A stretch of DNA of 32,774 nucleotides. It comes from Candidatus Heimdallarchaeota archaeon. GTDB taxonomy: Archaea > Asgardarchaeota > Heimdallarchaeia > Heimdallarchaeales > Heimdallarchaeaceae. Positions 1 to 9,217 of the stretch are shown one piece after another. The position numbers and the translations under genes are program-made. The DNA is taken from assembly GCA_023705985.1 (NCBI GenBank), contig BPTO01000020.1, positions 1 to 32,774 of the forward strand, given 5' to 3'. The notes beneath the pieces are model-generated. The model did no database searches. It was not told where the DNA came from and saw only the letters and a program-made list of their open reading frames with translations. Position 1 is the stretch's first letter; every line of letters starts with the position of its first letter.

Positions 1-810
1 GCATTTTTAAAATTCCAAAGAGGACAAAAAACTGTTGATGATGAATTTAAGTTAGAGTGTTATTCTGAAGCTCTAATTCTTATTGACGCGGGTTTAAATA
101 TTGCAAGAACGCCTAATTTTGAAGCATTCAACGAGCTTAAACTCAAAATTCTTCTAGAACTAGATAATATTTCTGAGAAAGACCTTCTAAAGATAGCTTA
201 TGAGTTAGCTAAAATTGATAGTAATAGTTATGGTTTTTATCTTTATTCATACAGTTTGTTTAATAAATCACATTCAGCTACAACAGATGAAGAAAAAATT
301 GAATTGATTGAAAAGTCATTAACAATTTTAGATAAATGTCTTGAAATACTACCCTCTGATCCTTCTTGCATTGATCTTAAGATTGATATTATTGAGGTTA
401 CTCAACCAGAAATACTTAATGATACAGAATATTATTTTAGTCAACTAGAAATTTTATTTTCAAATAAAGATTATATAAATCTTAAGAAAATGTTCATTTA
501 TGGGGTTTTAGCGTTTGATTTGGGTTATTATGATAAAAGTTTTCAAATATTTTATAGACTGAAAAAATTAAGTTTTCGTATCCCTAGAAGGTATTCCATA
601 AAACGTAGTTCTGATAAAATATTTCAAGGTCAAATAACAGTCAAAGGAAGAAATAATGGGAAGGTAAAGTCAATTGAACCCTTAATAAGAAGAGAAATCT
701 TTTTTGACCCTTTTCATCATGTTCATAGTTTCAGTGTTGGAGATAGTATCAGATTCCGTGTTGGATTCAATTATTTAGGACCTGTTGCATTAGATATAGA
801 GCATATTTAG
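1..810 (+). CDS. C-terminal part of a TPR-like helical protein with a cold-shock-like tail (5'-truncated by window edge)
   Basis: The frame is open from base 1 to the TAA at 808-810, so the true start lies upstream; 269 residues are visible. An internal ATG does not mark a start, because the upstream sequence reads through as similar helical protein. Residues 1 to about 195 are rich in amphipathic helices of TPR-like spacing. The last ~65 residues are basic and beta-rich and end in GFNYLGPVALDI, which resembles the end of cold-shock/S1-type OB folds (FxVGxNxxGPxAxxI). Tails of this kind occur, as I recall, on large effector proteins of prokaryotic conflict systems, but the N-terminal domain is missing here, so function cannot be assigned. 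The gene converges on the TIR-like gene with 27 bp between the stops. The coding call is firm; the cold-shock-like reading is an inference from pattern. Confidence 0.75.
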   Translation, partial: AFLKFQRGQKTVDDEFKLECYSEALILIDAGLNIARTPNFEAFNELKLKILLELDNISEKDLLKIAYELAKIDSNSYGFYLYSYSLFNKSHSATTDEEKIELIEKSLTILDKCLEILPSDPSCIDLKIDIIEVTQPEILNDTEYYFSQLEILFSNKDYINLKKMFIYGVLAFDLGYYDKSFQIFYRLKKLSFRIPRRYSIKRSSDKIFQGQITVKGRNNGKVKSIEPLIRREIFFDPFHHVHSFSVGDSIRFRVGFNYLGPVALDIEHI

Positions 811-837
811 TAAGAAAAATCACTTTAGATTTATTTT

Positions 838-1629
838 TTAGGTTAATAGATTATTCATTAAGATCTTTAAACCTGCATTATACAATTCTTTGCACACTTC
901 AATTTTCCAATCTGCAGACTCAAGGTTAATATAAAGAACCCCTTTTAAATCAGATGGTATTTCTAGTTCTCCTTTTTTTAGTGCAATAACTCTGTTACGT
1001 CCCAATTTACCTATGAAAAAACCATGCTCAAAAATAACATTTTGTCTTGCACGAAAGTTTAATTCAGCTTTTCCGATCTTATCCTTTCTATTACCTAAGT
1101 CATCTTGAGAGAGAATAATTAGCGCAAAGTTTACATGAGCATACTCCTCAAATTTCTCAATAATTGTTTTACCTTGATTAGGTTGTTCATGAAGGATAAT
1201 AACATTTAGACCAATTTTTTCTAAGAATCTAGCAACTAATTCTTTGAGTTCATTATCATGACCATGCACCAAAAATATATCGCTTTTAGAAATTGAATCA
1301 GAACACTTATCTCCAACTTCTCCTTTAGAGGCTACTTCCTTTAATTTTCCTAGTCTTTGAGATATATTATTTAATTTTGAGATATCTTCTTTTAACGCAT
1401 CAGAAATCTCCCGTTTCTGACCAGAAAACGTTTTTTCTAGCAATAGAACTTTGTTCGCATATGGTCTATATTCTTCTTCAACAATCCTGATACCAATTTC
1501 TTCTATCAGATATTCAATGTTTCCACGTCTCCACTTCTCTATTCCCATTTGAATCTCAGATAAATTGATTCCTGTAGCATTCACTTTTTTTAGTATCTCT
1601 TTCCCTAGATTAATTCGTTCCTTAATCAT
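838..1629 (-). CDS. TIR-like predicted nucleotide-binding protein (Cap12/Pycsar-effector TIR type)
   Basis: 263 residues. The C-terminal domain (about 117-255) matches the TIR-like family PF10137 closely: a first strand with HGHD (122-125), HEQPNQGKTIIEKFEEYA (147-164), then LSQDDLG, and RARQNVIFEHGFFIGKLG, in which E201 aligns with the conserved, putatively catalytic glutamate, followed by PSDLKGVLYINLE. In characterised relatives this domain binds cyclic nucleotides and can degrade NAD+, acting as an abortive antiviral effector. Residues 1-110 are helical with charged stretches and no domain I recognise. No cyclic nucleotide synthase lies next to it in this window, so the signal it would sense is unknown. 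The ATG at 1629 follows an AT-rich stretch with no clear Shine-Dalgarno and may be leaderless. Family assignment is firm; the defence role is inferred from relatives. Confidence 0.88.
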   Translation of the reverse strand: MIKERINLGKEILKKVNATGINLSEIQMGIEKWRRGNIEYLIEEIGIRIVEEEYRPYANKVLLLEKTFSGQKREISDALKEDISKLNNISQRLGKLKEVASKGEVGDKCSDSISKSDIFLVHGHDNELKELVARFLEKIGLNVIILHEQPNQGKTIIEKFEEYAHVNFALIILSQDDLGNRKDKIGKAELNFRARQNVIFEHGFFIGKLGRNRVIALKKGELEIPSDLKGVLYINLESADWKIEVCKELYNAGLKILMNNLLT

Positions 1630-1776
1630 TATAACGTAAAATAACTCTGAGAATATATCTTTTGCTGTTCTTTTATCTGTATTTATTAGTGAATTTAAAT
1701 TTTTGCATTAAAACGTAAAACCTCTATACATATCATAAGAAGGAATAATATGTTTAAAAATAGGTATAGCTTTTCT

Positions 1777-2188
1777 TTATCTATATCTACCACAAAGATA
1801 TCTTTTACAAGTTTTGCATAATGAGATTGTATTATTGCCACATTGAACACATGCCTTCTTAAAGCTGAGTCTTGAATTGCTCATGGATAATATTTAGAAA
1901 TACTAGCCTATAGCATTATGCGATACGTTTACACCACATCTTTTTACCTAGTTTATCTTCAGATGATTTGAGGATAGACTTACAAAATTATTATGTATTA
2001 AAATAATCAGCCAAAGTTGTTTGTTTATTGGTTTTGAGTTCGTTTTGCAGTTGATTGATAAACCACTTCTTGAGTTTCATAGTCTTACGTTCCACAACAC
2101 TCTTTGGAATCCAAACAGGTTCTTCTGTTAATCTAATAATAAGGCAAAGATATACTATCCAAACAGAAACTAAGTGACACATATACAC
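1777..2188 (-). pseudogene. Decayed transposase-like C-terminus with zinc-ribbon tail
   Basis: Two minus-strand pieces lie in different frames. The first (1991-2188, 65 codons) has a basic helical end, including KLKKWFINQLQNEL followed by TLADYF. The second (1777-1884, 35 codons) is a compact cysteine motif, CxxC-x7-CxxC-x4-C, inside CVQCGNNTISLCKTCKRYLC. A basic segment followed by a Cys-rich finger resembles the C-terminus of piggyBac-like (DDE_Tnp_1_7) transposases. Stops and a frame change separate the pieces and no catalytic domain is present, so I read this as a remnant. The beginning of the first piece overlaps a repeat also found at 13666-13765, so its first ~20 codons are probably not original coding sequence. 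The rest of the gene-free stretch 1630-2340 holds nothing else I can identify. Confidence 0.35.
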
Positions 2189-2225
2189 AAAACTAGAATC
2201 TGAGGCGCATATCTTCTATTGGACT
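2126..2225 (-). repeat. 100-bp dispersed repeat, inverted relative to 13666-13765
   Basis: Read on the minus strand, this runs from AGTCCAATAGAAG through CCTCAGATTCTAG and GTGTCACTTAGTTTCTGTT to TTATTAGATTAACA. The plus strand at 13666-13765 carries the same string with few changes. The copy at 13666 continues into the peptide/TPR leader; this copy continues into the transposase-like remnant instead. It may be a mobile element end or a displaced promoter region. Confidence 0.75.
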
Positions 2226-2340
2226 GCAAAATTAACATATTTTCAAACAATTTTTTAGCTAAAATGTGTAATGATGTTTTAAGCTTCGCGTTCAAATATA
2301 ATTTAAAAAGAGCTATTTTTTCTTAACAGTGATTTTCTAA

Positions 2341-3186
2341 TCAAGTCTTGCTTTTTTCTTCGCTTTTATCCGCTTTTTTATTTTCACTTGTTACTGTTTC
2401 TTCGTCTTTCACTTTCTCTTCTTTCTCTTTTCTTTCTTTGTCGCTATCTACAGATGCTTCCTTCTCTTTTTTCTTTTTCCTTGAGAACAAGTCTAAGATT
2501 GAATCTATCCACAAACTTACAGTATTGAGTATGGGGACACCTTGTTTTTCTATTATCAACGCAAAGAATATCGTCCCAAAAAATCCGATCGGTTTCCCGA
2601 GCACGTTATGGCTCCACATCCACGCTTGGTCATATCCTACTCCATAACTGTCCATCAGCGTCAATGTCATTCCTATTGTTAGTGCTATCCTTAGGAAATT
2701 TCCTAATACTAAGGCTATCGTCGAATATGCTGTTGCTTTTATTTTCTTCCCAAACTCTGCTGGTGTCACTATTATTAATGCCATCAGTAAAGCCCCTGCT
2801 TGCATTCCTGTGCATGCTCTCACTACTGCAAATCTTCTGAAGTAGTTTGCCGATCTTATCACTGGTGTCATCCCATCGTGTCCGTCCAACCCTGTCACGA
2901 AAAATATGAAATTATCGAAAAACCCATTTCCTGCATCTGCATACTCCCAATAGTATAGTGCTACTGGTTCTTTTATTACCGCATATTGGTATAGTTTCAG
3001 TGCTTCAAAAACTGTGTCACTTGTAATCTTCTCTAAGAAGAAATAGTCTGGTACAAAGTAGAATATTACTGTTAGAACTACCACTGTCACAAAAGAGATC
3101 AAGGCATATTTTCCTTTGTTTTTCCCTTTTAAATCCAATAAAAATCTCGGATTTTTTTGTGATTCTTTTTCACTCTCTTTTGCCAT
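2341..3186 (-). CDS. Archaeosortase/exosortase-family membrane transpeptidase
   Basis: 281 residues. After a short charged N-terminus, hydrophobic segments lie at about 27-46, 129-141, 153-176 and 196-213. The three conserved exosortase/archaeosortase residues are present in membrane context: Cys125 in ACTGMQAG, Arg166 in GNFLRIAL and His193 in WSHNVLGKP. Characterised family members cleave and anchor proteins bearing a C-terminal tripartite sorting signal (for example PGF-CTERM) at the cell surface. Residues 235-281 form a highly charged Lys/Glu tail, presumably cytoplasmic and of unknown role. The ATG at 3186 lies 79 bp downstream of the polD stop on the same strand, so readthrough transcription is possible, though no functional link is obvious. 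I see no protein with a recognisable sorting signal in this window. Confidence 0.85.
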   Translation of the reverse strand: MAKESEKESQKNPRFLLDLKGKNKGKYALISFVTVVVLTVIFYFVPDYFFLEKITSDTVFEALKLYQYAVIKEPVALYYWEYADAGNGFFDNFIFFVTGLDGHDGMTPVIRSANYFRRFAVVRACTGMQAGALLMALIIVTPAEFGKKIKATAYSTIALVLGNFLRIALTIGMTLTLMDSYGVGYDQAWMWSHNVLGKPIGFFGTIFFALIIEKQGVPILNTVSLWIDSILDLFSRKKKKEKEASVDSDKERKEKEEKVKDEETVTSENKKADKSEEKSKT

Positions 3187-3265
3187 TCTATTTCAAAATC
3201 TCTAAAGGAGAGGGAGTTAAAAAGTATTCGTTTTGTTAAAAGAGTGTTTTTTTTCGCTCTTTTTT

Positions 3266-6200
3266 TCAAGAGTTATTCTTCTTTTTTTCTGCTTGTAGGA
3301 AGAAATCCGATAGTTTCACTGATTCTTTTACCCCTTTCTCTTCCTTTTTCTCAGCTGCTACATTAGAACCGAGTAATGTTTCAACATTGTGATTTATTAG
3401 CGCCAATCTATTCACTAGATATTCTGACAGATTATACTTCTTTATCAACTCATTTGCTATATTGAAGTATTTCGTTACTGATTTTTCGTAAACCGTCAAA
3501 TTCAGGTTATCCATCCCACAATTCAGACATACTCCTTTTAGTGGCATTCTTCTGTACATTTTATTGCATTTTGTGCAACGTATTTTTTGTGTTCCAAACG
3601 CCCTTAAATTCCCTATCAAATCCGGTATGAAATGATTTACTATTACTTTATTCGCTACATCTTTTGCATCTACTGCACGTATTAGTTGCGCTACTTCAAG
3701 TTGTGCGTTAACCTTCGCCCCCATTTTGTTTAATCTTTTGTATAGCGTCGATTCAGGCCCATCAAAAATCTTTGATGTTTCGTGCGTGCACTTGAACCCT
3801 TCATATGCACTTTCATCATTTAATCTATTTCTAACTAAATCAACTAGTGCTAGAACCGTTTTTGGGTGTGCACCAGTTAAGGTTGCCTCATAAAAAGAAA
3901 TAGGATAATTAGAACCAACGTCGACATTATGAGCTTCGTCGTCAACCTCTTGAGGATTAATATTAGCTACGAGAACCAAAGGGGCGTCCATCAAACCTCC
4001 ACGAATCGCAGGCAAATAGAATTTGGAAAAGTTGAGAAACGCGTCTAGAGCAAGTAAAACAGAATCTTCATCACCATCACATTGAGCTGTTACTAGACAG
4101 TCTCTAGTAAGGATATTATGATAGGGAGTTGAATGACTATTACTTGAAACTTCTAAACAATATGAATGAGTTTTTTCTTCTATTTTATCTATTTGCTTAA
4201 TTTTCTCTATAGAAGCTTCTTTTCTGATTTTAGAAGATTTCCTTGGGACAGGAAAACCTCTTTTCAGTATCATATCGATGTTTTCTTTCTTCTTCTTATG
4301 GACCAACTTGATATTAGAATACAATCTTTCGTTTTCTATTCCTGGAACATTAACATGATATAACGGGTTGTTAGTTTTTGGTTCAATACCTAGTTCTTGA
4401 TATCTTTCTAGTACCTTTTTGCCATAACGACCTCCTTCTACTTTTTGAAAACGAGGATAAATGCCTAGCAAAGAAAGAACTAAGCCATAATCTTGGGCTA
4501 GTTTGGAATTAATAGTATAGATGGTTGTTCTGCAAGAACGTGATATAATCGAACCATCTCCATCAATAATAGCTGAAATAAATTCATATTTGTAAGAATC
4601 GCGAAGTGAAAATATAAAAGCAGGTATTCTCTTTGTATAATCATCTTTTCCTATTCCAAAGGCATATGCAAATAAATATGCATGAATGCGTCCTGTGTGA
4701 ACTAGCTGATGATTATCTTTCTTGTAATAGGGTTCTGACTCAAATACATTCTGTATTAGTTGTTTTACATATTTTCTTAAATCTGGATTTGGAACACTAA
4801 AATTAATCTGGTAGCAGGTTCTTTCATCTCTAATATAGCCTTCTGCAATAAGATAACCAATTAGCCTTATTAGATCATGATTGAAATTAATGTAGGGTTT
4901 TACAACATGATCATCTCTTGTCATTCCAAGAACAGCATTATTAGGAATATCGTCCCATTCAAAAATACCTTTCTTCTGTAAAACTTCTAAATGTGATAAT
5001 GGTATAGATTCATACCAATTAAAGTCAAGAGGATGTTTTGTGGGTTTGATAGGTAATTGTTCAATCAGTTTTTGTTTGATTGTAGTAGGGATTCTGTTGG
5101 TTGATACTAATTTAATTTCACATTCTTGTGAGATATGTTTTCTTAGTTTATCCTTTAACCACTCTTTCGCATTTCGTAAGCGAACTTGATGTTTAAACTG
5201 TTGGAATTCTGCTGTGTCTGGCAAATTTTCTGCTAACTCTCGTAAGATATTGACCTTGGATGGAGGTTCTATTACTGGAATAGGTGGTTGCTTAACAATA
5301 GGAATGGAATCACCTACTTCAAGCAATCCTGCTTTAGTCTTAGTGATTATCTCACTAGATTCATTCCATACAAGCATATTATGATTGGGAGTAACTGTTA
5401 GAGTTCTGCCAAGTTCTGTTCTTATTTTTACCCAATTATTGCTTTCTCCTTTTATCCAATGTTTAATTGGCTGAAGTATTGGTAATTTAGTTTCCTCGTT
5501 TATACTAACTACATTCCAGTGAGGATAAAGATTTTCAACAGTTACAGTGCCAAAATCATCTACAACCTCTTGGATTGCCCCTTTTGAAATCAAATTTTCA
5601 ACGATATCTCCAATGTTTCTATGTATTATTTGCTGTTTTTCAGTATCCCAAATTACAACTTCTTCTGCACCGGAAAGACAATTTCTTCTCTTAGCTGCTT
5701 GCCAATAGGGATGTGCAAAGTTTACTTTTGCTTTCGTGAAGCCAACAATCCTGCCTGTTATCCCTGCTGAAGTATGAGGTGCTAAACCTACTATCAATCT
5801 TCCAATTAAATCCTCTTTCTTCTTCGCATTGTAATATTTCGGTAGTTCATACACCTTTTCTAATAATTCATCTATATATTGTGCTACTTTTACTAGATAT
5901 TTTCCTCCTTCATCGTTCAATATCACATCTTGAATTTTTAATTCTACAATTTGATCCGTACTTACTAAAGGGTTACCTTCTTTATCTGTTGAATATCCAT
6001 ATTTGCGAAGATGTTCAACTTTCACTCCAATCTCTCTTGGTTTGAAGTGTGTTAAGATAGCATCTGTAGAATCAAATCTAACTGTACCATCTCTATAAAC
6101 AAAAAGATCATGTTTAGCACGTAAAATACCTTTCGCTATTTGTTCTGGGACTCGTGTCTTGTTCATCAATTTTTTTACGGCTTTAACCCTTTTAGGAAAT

Positions 6201-8404
6201 GGTCCTCCCACTATTTGCTTTGCTTTGTTTACTTCGTCCTCTATGTGGCAACTGACCCTTGAATAGCCAATAGTATCTCTTTCACATTTAGGACACGTTA
6301 CAGAATCTATTTCCTTTTTACACCAACGGCAGGTATAAGAAATCACAGTTGGTGTGTTACAATTTGTGCACAGAGTTTGACGAGTGTAATTTCCGCAAAC
6401 TGGGCATTTTCTCCTTACTAACTCGACGTTAATTGTATTCTTCATTGCCGCTTGAAATAAGTCCCTAAACCTTCCACCATATTCTCCTATAGGATATAAA
6501 AGATGAATCGGTGGTCGCATACGGCGTTCTTTAGCTTTTTCAGGTCTTCCCATTCGGACACCCGTGTAAACGGGGCTTTTCGCTCTAATCTTTACATCAC
6601 ATATTGAATTAATGACATCCAAGACTTTACCATTAGAGGGGGAAGGAAGTGGACACAATTTTCCATTTTTATAACCGATAGAATAAAGAAATGACTCACT
6701 ATGAGACCTAAGTACGATGTTACTATTGTTAACCTGATGCGGTATACATAATTGTTCAAGTATTGTTTTAACAGAAGGGTCATTTGGAAACTCAGCAACA
6801 TTATTGTTTAGAGACAGATTGTCCTTCACATATTCCCGTAATTTGATAAAATCTTTCAAGTGTATATCGTGCAAGTGATAAGTGTATTCAGGGTGAAGAG
6901 ATATTTTTAGCAGTTGTGATAATTTCAGGGCTTCATCGTCAGAAGGCACGTTATGGAACGGATCTGCAATAAAATCCTTGATTCTTTTCTCACCAGCTTT
7001 TAATAATTCGTTTGACAAAGAGGAACCAAGTTTCATAAGAACAGTTTCTAGTTCTTGTGCCCACCACTCAACACAATATCCTGCTGGAATTAGATTGTAA
7101 TTGTTCTGATTAAACTCACCAAAACCGTAAAGCATGTCACCCAAAAACAATACTGAATCTATTTCTTCACGAATTTGCTTTGATTCTTTGTAAGTTCGAA
7201 CTTTTCTTACAGATCCATCTTTTAGTTTCACAATTGGAGGATGGATGGAATCTACTGGCATAACAATAGCTCCTTTCCCTGGTCTTTCTGTTCGTACGTG
7301 TGTTCCACAAGCTAGAAAATCATCTGTCACCCCCATTAAAGCTGGATGTACACCCATTGCAGCTAAACCAGTTGTTCTTGCTCTCCCATATCTTATTCTA
7401 AAACCCCCCTTCTCTGAAGGATGTGCAAAAACTGGTCTACCTGCTATAACATCTTTTATGTATCCTGCATCAGATTTTACATTTTCAGCATTATCTTCAT
7501 CATACCGATCGCCAACTTCTTCATCTCTGGAAATACCCATTTTCTTATGTATTTCCTCTATTTCCGTAAGCCAATCCCATCCTTCTAATTTATTTTCAGT
7601 TACCCTTTTGTATATTTTTTTTGCACGTCCAACAAGACCATCATTAAAAACTAGACATGAACCTCCCCGCACATTGTTTGTTTCGACTCTAGGTAAATCC
7701 CTATTACCCGCCACTTCTTCGTCTTCCGTTTTTTCTCCCGTAATCTCAATTGGAAGATTCTCAGCTACAAACCTTTGTTCTTCCTTTAATGTTGGTAATT
7801 GTAGATGTTTTATCCTGTTGTACAGCTCTATTTCTTCGACATATCTTTCTATTTCCCTTTGTGTTGGTTTGTATTTAGCTAAACCTAGTTTGTTTCTTAT
7901 ATGATCTGCCAGTAAAACACTCATTCCTGCGGCTGTACCACCAGCCGAACGAATGGGCCCCGCATAATATACAGCTAAATATGAAGAGTTGTCACTATTC
8001 TTTTTTATCTTAACTTTCGCAATACCTTCAAGAGGAGCTGCTGTAATACTCTCAGTTATTAGAGCTAAAGAAGTCCTTAAAGCTTGATCAGCTAGTTCTT
8101 CTTTCGATGCCTCAATAAAATTCCCTAAACAAATTTCTTCTGCTATCTCAAAAGCGACTTTTTCACGTGATAATCCTTGTTTCTCCAATATTCTGATTTT
8201 TTCCCCCACGTTTTTTGGACCTATTAGGCCTTCAACCCTATCCGCGATATCCTTTGCAATAGGTATTTCGACATCCAAAGTAGGATCCAAACCTTTCTTC
8301 CTTGCTTTTACCGCTATAGAATAAATTTTTTTCAATTGTTGATTTATCTTGTCGAAATACTCTTGAATGTTTATCGACTGATGATTATTTTCTATTTGTG
8401 TCAC
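3266..8404 (-). CDS. polC: DNA polymerase D large subunit (DP2), intein-containing
   Basis: The catalytic large subunit of the archaeal replicative polymerase PolD; its DP1 partner is not in the window. The 1712-residue precursor should give about 1179 residues after splicing, normal for the family. Conserved parts in order: an N-terminal domain with AGPIRSAGGTAAG (148-160); a multi-Cys zinc region (about 667-707) starting CPVCG; HPYWQAAKRRN just before the intein at residue 909; the catalytic CDGDED directly after it (1442-1447); a second zinc ribbon near 1605-1625; and a C-terminal LSDFF that resembles a PCNA-interacting motif. The GTG at 8404 lies inside the only good ribosome-binding core (AGGTG). 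An ATA at 8395 sits exactly 6 nt behind that core and could be the true, non-canonical start. Identity is certain; the start codon is open. Confidence 0.97.
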   Translation of the reverse strand: MTQIENNHQSINIQEYFDKINQQLKKIYSIAVKARKKGLDPTLDVEIPIAKDIADRVEGLIGPKNVGEKIRILEKQGLSREKVAFEIAEEICLGNFIEASKEELADQALRTSLALITESITAAPLEGIAKVKIKKNSDNSSYLAVYYAGPIRSAGGTAAGMSVLLADHIRNKLGLAKYKPTQREIERYVEEIELYNRIKHLQLPTLKEEQRFVAENLPIEITGEKTEDEEVAGNRDLPRVETNNVRGGSCLVFNDGLVGRAKKIYKRVTENKLEGWDWLTEIEEIHKKMGISRDEEVGDRYDEDNAENVKSDAGYIKDVIAGRPVFAHPSEKGGFRIRYGRARTTGLAAMGVHPALMGVTDDFLACGTHVRTERPGKGAIVMPVDSIHPPIVKLKDGSVRKVRTYKESKQIREEIDSVLFLGDMLYGFGEFNQNNYNLIPAGYCVEWWAQELETVLMKLGSSLSNELLKAGEKRIKDFIADPFHNVPSDDEALKLSQLLKISLHPEYTYHLHDIHLKDFIKLREYVKDNLSLNNNVAEFPNDPSVKTILEQLCIPHQVNNSNIVLRSHSESFLYSIGYKNGKLCPLPSPSNGKVLDVINSICDVKIRAKSPVYTGVRMGRPEKAKERRMRPPIHLLYPIGEYGGRFRDLFQAAMKNTINVELVRRKCPVCGNYTRQTLCTNCNTPTVISYTCRWCKKEIDSVTCPKCERDTIGYSRVSCHIEDEVNKAKQIVGGPFPKRVKAVKKLMNKTRVPEQIAKGILRAKHDLFVYRDGTVRFDSTDAILTHFKPREIGVKVEHLRKYGYSTDKEGNPLVSTDQIVELKIQDVILNDEGGKYLVKVAQYIDELLEKVYELPKYYNAKKKEDLIGRLIVGLAPHTSAGITGRIVGFTKAKVNFAHPYWQAAKRRNCLSGAEEVVIWDTEKQQIIHRNIGDIVENLISKGAIQEVVDDFGTVTVENLYPHWNVVSINEETKLPILQPIKHWIKGESNNWVKIRTELGRTLTVTPNHNMLVWNESSEIITKTKAGLLEVGDSIPIVKQPPIPVIEPPSKVNILRELAENLPDTAEFQQFKHQVRLRNAKEWLKDKLRKHISQECEIKLVSTNRIPTTIKQKLIEQLPIKPTKHPLDFNWYESIPLSHLEVLQKKGIFEWDDIPNNAVLGMTRDDHVVKPYINFNHDLIRLIGYLIAEGYIRDERTCYQINFSVPNPDLRKYVKQLIQNVFESEPYYKKDNHQLVHTGRIHAYLFAYAFGIGKDDYTKRIPAFIFSLRDSYKYEFISAIIDGDGSIISRSCRTTIYTINSKLAQDYGLVLSLLGIYPRFQKVEGGRYGKKVLERYQELGIEPKTNNPLYHVNVPGIENERLYSNIKLVHKKKKENIDMILKRGFPVPRKSSKIRKEASIEKIKQIDKIEEKTHSYCLEVSSNSHSTPYHNILTRDCLVTAQCDGDEDSVLLALDAFLNFSKFYLPAIRGGLMDAPLVLVANINPQEVDDEAHNVDVGSNYPISFYEATLTGAHPKTVLALVDLVRNRLNDESAYEGFKCTHETSKIFDGPESTLYKRLNKMGAKVNAQLEVAQLIRAVDAKDVANKVIVNHFIPDLIGNLRAFGTQKIRCTKCNKMYRRMPLKGVCLNCGMDNLNLTVYEKSVTKYFNIANELIKKYNLSEYLVNRLALINHNVETLLGSNVAAEKKEEKGVKESVKLSDFFLQAEKKKNNS
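4082..5680 (-). other. Intein with LAGLIDADG homing endonuclease, inserted in the PolD active site
   Basis: Residues 909-1441 of the DP2 precursor (533 aa) interrupt RRN/CDGDED. Splicing blocks: Cys1 in CLSGAEEVV (block A); TPNHN with the block B His at intein position 100; YCLEVSSNSH (block F-like, from 507); and HNILTRDCLVTAQ at the end (block G). The last residue is Gln rather than the usual Asn and the penultimate one is Ala rather than His; the +1 extein residue is Cys. Two LAGLIDADG-type motifs, LIGYLIAEGY (273-282) and FISAIIDGDG (367-376), retain acidic residues, so the endonuclease looks intact. The site matches, from memory, that of Pyrococcus PolII inteins, some of which also end in Gln. 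Boundaries are fixed by the extein sequence on both sides. Confidence 0.95.
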
Positions 8405-8545
8405 CTTTTAACTGTTTAAAACGTAAACATAAGGAAATTTGAAGTCAACTCATTTGTCAGTATTTGTTTATACTAGAAATTCTAGCCTATATCTATTAAT
8501 GTATCTGATACAAAACTTATTGTAGATATATTAGTAAATTTTAAC

Positions 8546-9145
8546 GTGATTAATGTAACTGTTATAAGTACTAATTACAGGTTTAAGTACGCCATAAATG
8601 AGATTTTATCAAAAATCAAAGAAATAAAAATTGATCACACTTTACCTAGTGACCCATTTCCAGAGAGAGTTGATGTTGTTATAAGCACTGAAATTGAAAA
8701 ACACACAATAAATTTCGACAAAATATTCATTCCCAAGGCATATAATATCATGTATTTGTATTCTAATATCTATCTCTTGGCTAACAATAAAGATAGATTT
8801 GAGAATATTACAATTGGCATAGATCCCGGTAAAATTATTGGATTCGCAGTACTTTCTGATGATGGAACAATACTTAATGCCACTGATTTATATTCAGTCA
8901 CTGATGTTGTAAAGGAGACAATATCCGCATATTTTAATATTGAGACTACTGATTTCATCGTAAAAATTGGTAGGGGTGGAAAAAAAATAAGGGAAGAAAT
9001 CATCACAAAATTAGAAAAAACTTTTCACGGAAAAATATTAGTTAAAATTGTCAATGAAGATAACACTTCAATTGGAATAAAAATGTATATTTCTGCAAAA
9101 TATGGCAAAAATGCTACATCTGCAATATTAATTGCAAAAAGGTAA
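8546..9145 (+). CDS. RNase H-fold/RuvC-like archaeal protein of unknown function
   Basis: 199 residues. The core, from about residue 87, reads ITIGIDPGKIIGFAVLSDDG. This is the first strand, glycine-rich turn and second strand of an RNase H/RuvC-type fold with a conserved Asp, as in RuvC, YqgF and archaeal COG2433 proteins. A basic RGGKKIREE segment follows, and the C-terminus (SAKYGKNATSAILIAKR) resembles the last helix of this fold. The first ~85 residues are unlike any domain I recognise. It is divergently transcribed from polD, with 141 bp between the starts. The GTG start at 8546 has no Shine-Dalgarno, so it may be leaderless and the start is uncertain. Nuclease activity is not shown, because the further acidic residues cannot be placed with confidence. 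Confidence 0.75.
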   Translation: MINVTVISTNYRFKYAINEILSKIKEIKIDHTLPSDPFPERVDVVISTEIEKHTINFDKIFIPKAYNIMYLYSNIYLLANNKDRFENITIGIDPGKIIGFAVLSDDGTILNATDLYSVTDVVKETISAYFNIETTDFIVKIGRGGKKIREEIITKLEKTFHGKILVKIVNEDNTSIGIKMYISAKYGKNATSAILIAKR

Positions 9146-9217
9146 ACTTAATTAGATAAGAGTTACTAATATACAGCTATAAACTTCGAATGAAAAGCCA
9201 ATCCTAAGAGTGTTACA

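Noticed and set aside
2348-2647. Plus-strand frame (99 codons) rich in Ser and Phe
   Set aside because: Mirror of the Lys/Glu-rich tail of the archaeosortase-like gene; low complexity explains the open frame.
7245-7904. Long plus-strand frame (219 codons) opposite the DP2 N-terminal region
   Set aside because: It is antisense to highly conserved PolD sequence and its translation has no domain-like features.
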